Source of the DNA: Bacillota bacterium
Lineage (GTDB): Bacteria; Bacillota; Clostridia; Lutisporales; Lutisporaceae
Length of the DNA stretch: 9,204 nt
Reading direction: 5' to 3'
Assembly (NCBI GenBank): GCA_023230985.1
Contig: JALNWH010000079.1
Span: 1 to 9,204, forward strand
Of the stretch, positions 1-5,549 are shown one piece after another. A program made the position numbers and the translations under genes. Under the pieces are notes generated by a model. The model did not search any database and had not been told where the DNA came from. It was given only the letters and a program-made list of their open reading frames with translations. Positions within the stretch are counted from its first letter, which is position 1, and every line of letters starts with the position of its first letter.

Positions 1-72
1 GAATTTATACTGACAATATATAAAGCATAAAAGTAGGAAATTTATTAAATGAAAAAAAATAAGGTGATATAG

Positions 73-285
73 ATAAAAATATTTATAGCCGAGCCAATGG
101 CGGTAACAAAATTACATCCTTTAGTAATCAAAAAACTAAAAGATATTGCGGATAAGAATTACACTGTTTTAGTTGGTGATGCTAATGGCATAGATAAAAC
201 TATTTAAAAATTTTTCAAGGATAATAGTCATGCTAAAATTGTAGTATATGCCCCTGGGGAAAAGGTACGTAATAACATGAGGTGA
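73..285 (+). pseudogene. Relic of a small SLOG-like nucleotide-binding protein gene
   Basis: Read in one frame, this stretch gives IKIFIAEPMAVTKLHP, then YTVLVGDANGIDKTI, a stop (TAA at 205-207), and KFFKDNSHAKIVVYAPGEK followed by VRNN. This resembles a small clostridial protein that typically begins MKIFIAGP, carries VLVGDANGIDK, and ends soon after VRNNIG. The fold is a Rossmann-like SLOG/DUF2493 type. The family match is from memory and was not searched. Four lesions are visible. An in-frame TAG (70-72) and ATA (73-75) stand where a start codon is expected, just behind an AAGGTG ribosome site at 61-66. GAG (91-93) replaces the expected Gly of the AGP motif. TAA at 205-207 probably replaces CAA. 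The frame stops at 283-285 right after VRNN, so the usual C-terminus is missing. It cannot make a full protein. Translation from ATG at 97 would give only a 36-residue fragment. Confidence 0.6.
280..285 (+). promoter_or_regulatory. Ribosome binding site of the 633-aa gene
   Basis: AGGTGA sits six bases before the ATG at 292 and fixes that start. It overlaps the last codons of the upstream relic. No convincing promoter is visible between 1 and 280, so the gene may be transcribed from outside the window or from a weak site. Confidence 0.6.
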
Positions 286-291
286 ATCCAT

Positions 292-2193
292 ATGCTTAAG
301 GAAGAAGGTTCTATCCAAAGAATGGATTTGGACTTGCGAATCGAATATATAGGGCTTGAGACTGAAATATACCAAATAAATAAATATAGATATCAGATAT
401 ATTGCTCTAATTTTAAAGGTGATTTTAAAGAGTTATCTGATCATTTTGATTATTCAATAAGGCATATAGGTACAAATGTAGTTCTATGCAATGTCAGACC
501 AAAAAAGTATCTTTGCAAGATAGACAATATACCTTTATCCAATGTAGTTAATAAATTTAAAGCAACTTGTATTACTAAAAGGGATTTGGATAATTTTATT
601 AGGAGCAGGTTTTACCATATAGATATAATTAGTATTACAATCCCGCAAGCAGGTGTTAACTTTGAAATAGCTATAGAAGTTTCAAAGGATACAGAGCAAA
701 TTCATATAGATAAAATGAAAGAGATTTTGTTAAATGCGGATTTAGGAACAGATAAAATAACAATCACACTGGAAGATGATGAATATAGCAAATCAAGCGT
801 AGAGGGCTTAGAACATAATGAAAAGAAAAACAATAAAATTAAAGATTTAGAAAATAGTTTTGATGTAATGCATCTAAGCTTTAATAAAGAACTCCCCTTT
901 ATGGTTGCGGAAGCTGATTTTTGGTTTAGCAAAGCAGAGGATATATATACAGGAAAAGTAAAAAGAAATGAATTGCCATTTTTTCGCGATGAATCTTTAA
1001 AATGCTTCCTTGATTTATCACTCTTTGACAACATAGATATCCGGAATGTCCTATTGCTCTACGATACTGTTTATATAGCGCTGCCAATAGAAGAACATTT
1101 AGACAGATTCTTATTAAAGCAAAACATTACTCTAAACGAACTAATCGAACTGGTAGATATGGGTAAGATTGTTATACTATTGCCTAATTTAGAAACAAGA
1201 TATGATAGGAATCTGCTTTTAGAGGTATATCGTAAGAATCCCAATGCAATAGTAGGCAGACGAGGTATCAATTCACTACTATCAGCTTATTTATCCGAAA
1301 CGAAACATCAATATGAAAAGCGTTTACCCGGTATATATAAAATTGCTTCGGATATTTATATGGAAGGTGTAGAACAAAAGGAAATAGATATGCAAAACAT
1401 TGCCCGTTTAATAGCTTGGCCTATTACCGCAGCAGCTGACAGCTTTCGATACTTAAATCAAAGTAGTCCCATGTCATTGAGCAATTTTGGCATTAATAAT
1501 GTTATTTATGATAATTTTATAAAAAATGATGAGAAAGAAAAGATTTCCTTTGAATTCACTGTAAATTCTTTAAGCACTCATATAGCAGCTGCATTAAAGG
1601 CTACATATTTTCCCTTTAGACAATGGGAAAATGGCATTAAATATTCTGATATAGCAGTTTCAAATATTTTGGGAGATTTTTTAAATCTTTATTGGTATGA
1701 TGCGGATAATATAAAGAATATAAAGGAAATGCGAACTCGAGGTAGCGAGGATTATCTGAAACTATTTGAATGTAAAGATAATATAAGCATTTTAAAGGTT
1801 GCTTCACTGGCAGATGAATATAATACACATGAGGGATTTAGAAATATTTTATCCCGGCTATCGCAAATGAATGAAGGAGAACGGAAGGATAAGATAAAGG
1901 AATATAATGATATTTTATTTGATTTAGGGAATTCCAATAACAAGACCGGAGTGTTTTTTAAATTTATGCTTGGCAGTACCGGATTTCTGCCGCTAAGTTA
2001 TAAAGTATCTTTTATTCTATCGCTAATGGGAATGATTAAAGATCAATCCAATACATTTTCTTCCATTAAGAAACAAAATGAGTTGAAAGGCATAGAAAAA
2101 TGCATAAAAGAGAATAGGCTTATCCCAGCTAAGCAGACTATAGATGATATTTATCTCCTTGATAAGATTTCAACTGTAGCAATTTTAAAATGA
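292..2193 (+). CDS. Large protein of unknown function, possible defence-island gene
   Basis: I do not recognise the family of this 633-aa protein. The start is supported by AGGTGA six bases upstream. No signal peptide, P-loop, HNH, PD-(D/E)XK or TOPRIM motif is evident. Residues 1-160 look like mixed alpha/beta sequence. Residues 164-185 are a charged, probably disordered linker. A second globular part follows with several compact, conserved-looking motifs: NVLLLYDTVYIALP at 252-265, a buried strand; LPNLETRYDR at 297-306; and GRRGIN at 322-327. A helical region then continues to the C-terminus. Residues 558-582 are fairly hydrophobic with Gly and Pro and could contact a membrane, but K571 and the breaks make a clean transmembrane helix doubtful. 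The gene ends 104 bp before the AbiL-type ATPase and lies on the same strand, so a role in defence is suggested by context only. It could also be an independent single-gene system or unrelated cargo. Confidence 0.85.
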   Translation: MLKEEGSIQRMDLDLRIEYIGLETEIYQINKYRYQIYCSNFKGDFKELSDHFDYSIRHIGTNVVLCNVRPKKYLCKIDNIPLSNVVNKFKATCITKRDLDNFIRSRFYHIDIISITIPQAGVNFEIAIEVSKDTEQIHIDKMKEILLNADLGTDKITITLEDDEYSKSSVEGLEHNEKKNNKIKDLENSFDVMHLSFNKELPFMVAEADFWFSKAEDIYTGKVKRNELPFFRDESLKCFLDLSLFDNIDIRNVLLLYDTVYIALPIEEHLDRFLLKQNITLNELIELVDMGKIVILLPNLETRYDRNLLLEVYRKNPNAIVGRRGINSLLSAYLSETKHQYEKRLPGIYKIASDIYMEGVEQKEIDMQNIARLIAWPITAAADSFRYLNQSSPMSLSNFGINNVIYDNFIKNDEKEKISFEFTVNSLSTHIAAALKATYFPFRQWENGIKYSDIAVSNILGDFLNLYWYDADNIKNIKEMRTRGSEDYLKLFECKDNISILKVASLADEYNTHEGFRNILSRLSQMNEGERKDKIKEYNDILFDLGNSNNKTGVFFKFMLGSTGFLPLSYKVSFILSLMGMIKDQSNTFSSIKKQNELKGIEKCIKENRLIPAKQTIDDIYLLDKISTVAILK

Positions 2194-2250
2194 TATAGGG
2201 GATATGAAAAAGTTAATTTACGATTTAAACGAAAGTTTCTCAAAAAGAGG

Positions 2251-2278
2251 TTTAAAAGTTGTTATTATTGTATATAAT
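2251..2278 (+). promoter_or_regulatory. Likely sigma-A promoter for the AbiL/RloAB pair
   Basis: A perfect TATAAT lies at 2273-2278, with TTTAAA (4 of 6 matches to TTGACA) at 2251-2256 and a 16-bp spacer. Transcription would begin near 2285, giving a very short leader of about 13 nt that starts almost at the ribosome site AAGGGGTGA (2284-2292). In so AT-rich a region a chance match is possible. The position directly ahead of the operon supports it. Confidence 0.45.
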
Positions 2279-2297
2279 ATAATAAGGGGTGAGAAAT

Positions 2298-3536
2298 ATG
2301 CTCATGCAATTTAATTTTAAAAATTACAAATCTTTTAAAGGTGAGAATAGTCTTGATATGAGTGCGACATCAATAATTGAACATCCATACAATTTAACTA
2401 CATTTGCTAATGGAGAAAAGTATATCAAGACTGCGGCTATTTACGGTGCTAATGCAAGTGGAAAATCCGGGGTAATAGAAGCCTTTCAATTTATGACGAG
2501 ATTAATTTTTAATTCTCTTACTGGGGAGAAAGTTGACAAAGGGATTCCATTAAAGAGGTTTGCCTTTGATAAAGTTACTAAGGATGGGAAATCGGAATTT
2601 GAAGTTTTTTTTAGACATAAAGAAAAAGAATTTCAATATGGATTTGTAGTTGACAATAAAAAAATCCATGAAGAATGGTTATATAAAAGAGATCTGAGAG
2701 CGAAATCAAAGTATAATACTTTATTTGAAAGAAATGATAACAAAATACAATGTTCAAAATATCTCAAGGGTGCAGAGAAGTTTATTGAACATGTAGAAAT
2801 ATCAACATTATTTCTTTCCTTACTTTCTAAAGTGAAGATAACTGATGCTAAGATAGTTTTTGATTGGTTTTATAATACTGATGTTGTGGATTTTAGTCAT
2901 TCATTTTTTGAAGATATTGTAACAGATTATTTAATTTCTAGAGCATTTGAGGATAAGAACTATAAAGTTGCAATAGAAGACTTTTTAAAGAAAATAGATA
3001 CGGGCATTGAAGGTATAAGAATAGAAAAAGTTAAAAGCCTATCTAATGTTGATGAGGAGCCGAATTTTAAGGTGTATTCGAAACATAGAACCGCTGACGG
3101 TGAAAGCATTAGCGAAATTCCTTTTACGGAGGAATCAAGCGGTACACAGAAAATGTTTTGTTTATTTCATTTTTTATATATGGCTATCCAAAAGGGAAAC
3201 ACACTGTTAATAGACGAACTGGATGCTAAGTTACACCCATTATTGTTAAGATATATTATTAATATGTTCCATAATCCGACAATTAATAAGAGTAATGCAC
3301 AACTTATCTATACGTCTCATGATCCTTATACTCTAACAAGAGAAACTTTCAGAAGGGATCAGATATGGTTTACAGAGAAGGATAATAATGGTGTATCTAA
3401 ACTTTATTCCTTGGCGGAGTTTAAATTAGATGGAAACAAAAAGGTTAGAAATGATGCAAGTTATAATAAAGATTATTTATCAGGTAGATACGGTGCCATA
3501 CCTCTATTAAAAGAATTTCTTACTTTGGAGGATTAA
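2298..3536 (+). CDS. AbiLi/RloA-type AAA ATPase, sensor/motor subunit of a phage-defence system
   Basis: This 412-aa ATPase has ABC/SMC-like ATP-binding architecture (AAA_15/AAA_21 type). It opens with FNFKNYKSFKGENSLDMS, the usual first strands of OLD/RecF-like ATPases. Walker A is GANASGKS at 50-57. The family signature SSGTQ is at 280-284. Walker B is LLIDELD at 303-309, with catalytic Glu307. The H-loop is TSH at 339-341. The roughly 220 residues between Walker A and the signature form the insert typical of this family. The start at 2298 is five bases after AAGGGGTGA. A GTG at 2289 lies inside that ribosome site, and an ATG at 2304 is also possible. The next gene follows after 3 bp and encodes an RloB protein, which identifies the pair. 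In related systems such as Lactococcus AbiL and PARIS (AriA), the ATPase holds or triggers a TOPRIM-type effector on phage infection. The exact trigger here is unknown. Expected to be cytoplasmic. Confidence 0.9.
   Translation: MLMQFNFKNYKSFKGENSLDMSATSIIEHPYNLTTFANGEKYIKTAAIYGANASGKSGVIEAFQFMTRLIFNSLTGEKVDKGIPLKRFAFDKVTKDGKSEFEVFFRHKEKEFQYGFVVDNKKIHEEWLYKRDLRAKSKYNTLFERNDNKIQCSKYLKGAEKFIEHVEISTLFLSLLSKVKITDAKIVFDWFYNTDVVDFSHSFFEDIVTDYLISRAFEDKNYKVAIEDFLKKIDTGIEGIRIEKVKSLSNVDEEPNFKVYSKHRTADGESISEIPFTEESSGTQKMFCLFHFLYMAIQKGNTLLIDELDAKLHPLLLRYIINMFHNPTINKSNAQLIYTSHDPYTLTRETFRRDQIWFTEKDNNGVSKLYSLAEFKLDGNKKVRNDASYNKDYLSGRYGAIPLLKEFLTLED
3527..3532 (+). promoter_or_regulatory. Ribosome binding site of the RloB gene, inside the ATPase gene's end
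   Basis: GGAGGA lies seven bases before the ATG at 3540 and within the last codons of the ATPase gene, whose stop is at 3534-3536. The layout implies translational coupling, which would keep the two proteins at a fixed ratio. Confidence 0.7.
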
Positions 3537-3539
3537 TAT

Positions 3540-4229
3540 ATGGGGACAGATGATATTTTTAAGAAAAGAAAAGGTAAAAGAAAAATACGAAAAGAAAGTC
3601 ATTTGGAAAGAAAGCCATATAGGTACTTAATCGTATGTGAAGGTGGAAAAACAGAGCCAAATTACTTTGAGGGAATTAAAAGAAAAATAGAATTAAAGTA
3701 TAAGGACTATATTAACGTAATTACAAGAAGGTTGGAAATTGAAATAGTAGGTACAGGTAGAAATACTGAAGATTTAGTAAAATATGCAATAAAAGAAAGA
3801 AGTTTAAGTGAAATACCTTATGGACATACGTGGGTAATATTTGATAAGGATAGTTTTTCAGAGAAACAATTTAATAATGCAATTAGGGAAGCTATAGACA
3901 ATGATATAAATGTAGGATGGTCCAATGAATCTATCGAACTTTGGTTTTTATTACATTTTGAATTTCTAAATACAGGGATAAGTAGACAGCAATACATTAA
4001 AAAGCTTAGCAACTATTTTACTAAATTTGATATTAATAAAGGGAAATACGAAAAGAATATGGACAACATCTTTGAAGTTTTAATGGCTAAAGGGGATGTT
4101 CAAAGTGCCATTAAATGGAGCGAGAAACTTATAGAGTTACATAAATGTGAAAATAGGCTGACTGAATCTGCAATGAATCCTGGGACAACCGTATATAAGT
4201 TGGTAAGCGAACTAATGGAGTATTTTTAG
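3540..4229 (+). CDS. RloB/AbiLii family TOPRIM-like protein, probable effector
   Basis: This 229-aa protein has the hallmarks of the RloB family, whose Lactococcus member is AbiLii. A Lys/Arg-rich N-terminus (residues 8-28) leads into YLIVCEGGKTEPNYF at 29-43, where Glu34 is the TOPRIM-like acidic residue. WVIFDKD at 98-104 supplies the Asp102-x-Asp104 pair. SNESIELWFLLHF begins at 128 and includes Glu133. These acidic residues are placed as in metal-dependent TOPRIM nucleases, so nuclease activity is a fair inference. The substrate is not shown by the sequence. The length is normal and the gene looks intact. It starts 3 bp after the ATPase stop, so the two are surely co-expressed. RloB was first named for a gene linked to type I restriction loci in Campylobacter, but no restriction gene is present here. 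By analogy with PARIS, ATPase-triggered release of the nuclease could cause abortive infection. That mechanism is inferred. Confidence 0.9.
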   Translation: MGTDDIFKKRKGKRKIRKESHLERKPYRYLIVCEGGKTEPNYFEGIKRKIELKYKDYINVITRRLEIEIVGTGRNTEDLVKYAIKERSLSEIPYGHTWVIFDKDSFSEKQFNNAIREAIDNDINVGWSNESIELWFLLHFEFLNTGISRQQYIKKLSNYFTKFDINKGKYEKNMDNIFEVLMAKGDVQSAIKWSEKLIELHKCENRLTESAMNPGTTVYKLVSELMEYF

Positions 4230-4293
4230 AGATTGAAAAACAGTTTTACAAAGAATGATGGAGAGTGATAAGCATAATATGTGGAGTGTATTA

Positions 4294-4341
4294 ATGAAGA
4301 ATATAAAGATGATGCTAATAAATAAACCATTAATGCCTTAG
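4294..4341 (+). CDS. Possible 15-codon leader ORF ahead of the HEPN-like gene
   Basis: ATG at 4294 is preceded by GGAG (4283-4286) with a seven-base spacer and encodes MKNIKMMLINKPLMP. Its TAG stop (4339-4341) touches GAGG at 4341-4344, the ribosome site of the next gene. A ribosome ending here would sit over that site, so coupling or attenuation is conceivable. The ORF is very short and chance is a serious alternative. Confidence 0.22.
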   Translation: MKNIKMMLINKPLMP

Positions 4342-4346
4342 AGGAT
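4341..4346 (+). promoter_or_regulatory. Ribosome binding site of the HEPN-like gene
   Basis: GAGGAT lies six bases before the ATG at 4353 and fixes that start. No convincing promoter is seen in the 123-bp gap after the RloB gene, so read-through from the AbiL unit is plausible. Confidence 0.5.
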
Positions 4347-4352
4347 TGTAAT

Positions 4353-5324
4353 ATGACAATAAGTGATTTTAATAAATTAGTAGAAGAACAAAAAAAGTAT
4401 TATAGCGCTTTATCGAATATTATTTCATTTGATGAATTCGATAAAGCCATTGAAAAAAATAAGGACTTATTGGACTTTCTTGGTGATAAAGCCAGTGATA
4501 GTCCGATAATAAGCATTGCAAATGGTAAAACCCATCTCTTATCGGCAGAGTTTTTGATTTCAGCTGAAAAAACATTACAAAGCATATCAGCTTGCTGTAG
4601 GCTTGGTAGTTTTTCTGATGCAAATACACTTATAAGGAAATATAGAGATTGCCTATTTTTATATCTTTATATAATTGAGGTTTTGAATAATATAGGAGGA
4701 TTAACCGAGACGGAGTATGGTGAAGTAATAGATGGAGAAATAAATGAAGAAAAGTTTTTAGATATCATTAAAATACTTTTTTATATTTATTCTTCGGGGA
4801 TAAGAAAGGATGAAGAAAATAAAGCTGTTGACGGTTGGTTTGATAATTCTGCTGAAGATGGTAGTTTATTTAAATTTTTAGATATTAAAAATTATTTATA
4901 CTATTTAAAGAAAAATAAATTAGTTAAGGATTGTATAAAAAAACATAACTTGGAAGAGAAGTGGGAGAAACTAAAAAGAAAACAGAATAATTATGTTCAT
5001 AATAATAGCAGATGTTTTATAACTGATAACTTTATATCTTTTGATAGATATGAAAAAATTATATCATTGTTAAAAAACGTGCGTACCGATGTCACCTTTA
5101 TAACCTCGTTATTTTTAACAATATTAATACTTATAAAACCTGAATATATTTCCTCTTATGATTATATTTATTATCTTGAAGAAGAAATGGAGCCACCAAA
5201 CGATAGCCAATATTGGATATCACCCATCGTTCAAACATATCTTGATGAATGTTTAATTAGTATTCACTTGGATCTAAAAGAATACCTAAAGGCAAACAAT
5301 CCGTATAATATGGCAATAAAATAA
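4353..5324 (+). CDS. Helical protein with HEPN-like R-x6-H motif, function unknown
   Basis: This 323-aa protein is predicted to be almost wholly alpha-helical. No named family was recognised with confidence. Two conserved-looking blocks stand out: LIRKYRD at 93-99, in a long helix with paired basic and acidic residues, and RKQNNYVH at 209-216. The second fits the R-x(4-6)-H pattern of HEPN ribonucleases, with Arg209 and His216. It lies roughly 110 residues after the first, as in HEPN-like and DUF5677-type folds. Residues 246-265 (around TFITSLFLTILILI) are hydrophobic enough to be one transmembrane or buried helix. The C-terminal 55 residues are acidic. HEPN domains often serve as RNA-cutting effectors in toxin-antitoxin and abortive-infection systems, so such a role is suggested but not shown. 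The gene lies 123 bp after the RloB gene and 222 bp before the KAP NTPase, on the same strand. It could be an accessory toxin, part of a KAP-linked system, or an independent gene. Confidence 0.8.
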   Translation: MTISDFNKLVEEQKKYYSALSNIISFDEFDKAIEKNKDLLDFLGDKASDSPIISIANGKTHLLSAEFLISAEKTLQSISACCRLGSFSDANTLIRKYRDCLFLYLYIIEVLNNIGGLTETEYGEVIDGEINEEKFLDIIKILFYIYSSGIRKDEENKAVDGWFDNSAEDGSLFKFLDIKNYLYYLKKNKLVKDCIKKHNLEEKWEKLKRKQNNYVHNNSRCFITDNFISFDRYEKIISLLKNVRTDVTFITSLFLTILILIKPEYISSYDYIYYLEEEMEPPNDSQYWISPIVQTYLDECLISIHLDLKEYLKANNPYNMAIK

Positions 5325-5522
5325 AAATTAACAAACTTTTCTATACAAATCATAAAAGCAATGGACGGCTTGATTTACTCTATGAAGGTTTTTTTACTTA
5401 ATCATAAATAAGTATGGATACAAGTCAATTCGATACATTTTTTATTATAAATATTTAATAAAGTAAAAACTGTAGGATTATCATTAATAGAGTATGGTTT
5501 ATGCAAAAAAATAAATAAAATT

Positions 5523-5549
5523 CGAGGGAGTCAATATCTTGGGATAATG
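5523..5549 (+). promoter_or_regulatory. Unusual translation start of the KAP gene with overlapping mini-ORF
   Basis: The strong ribosome site GAGGGAG ends at 5530. The KAP ATG at 5547 is 16 bases further on, too far for normal use. At ideal spacing (8 bases) stands TTG at 5539, which reads TTG-GGA-TAA. Its stop overlaps the KAP start as TAATG. No other in-frame start codon lies between the ribosome site and 5547. Termination and re-initiation at TAATG is the simplest reading. Confidence 0.4.

Noticed and set aside
702..1271. Reverse-strand open frames within the 633-aa gene, and similar ones at 169-375, 1637-1943, 3818-4012, 4400-4629, 7700-7930 and 8755-8979
   Set aside because: They are short, mostly opposite well-supported coding sequence, show no recognisable domain, and have no convincing ribosome site.
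2289..2297. GTG at 2289 as an earlier start for the ATPase gene
   Set aside because: It lies inside the ribosome binding sequence AAGGGGTGA, and the family N-terminus begins at the FNFKNYKSF stretch right after the ATG at 2298.
2204..2314. Open frame of 36 codons (starting MKKLIYDLNESF) between the 633-aa gene and the ATPase gene
   Set aside because: The GGGG before it is only two bases from the ATG, the frame runs across the likely promoter and overlaps the ATPase start in another frame, and no family is recognised. It was judged to be chance.
2298..4229. PARIS (AriA/AriB) or RloC identity for the ATPase pair
   Set aside because: The second protein carries the CEGGKTE and SNESIELW motifs of RloB rather than features of the DUF4435 protein AriB. 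The ATPase lacks the long coiled coil, zinc hook and nuclease part of RloC.
4281..4352. In-frame upstream extension of the 323-aa protein (NEEYKDDANK, stop, TINALEDCN)
   Set aside because: A TAA interrupts the frame, and the good ribosome site just before 4353 explains the start. It may be a degraded extension, but nothing else supports that.
5325..5522. Gap before the KAP gene, examined for promoter, RNA or small genes
   Set aside because: Only AT-rich sequence, TATAAA-like stretches without a matching -35, and unsupported ORFs of 14-16 codons were seen. No element could be defended.
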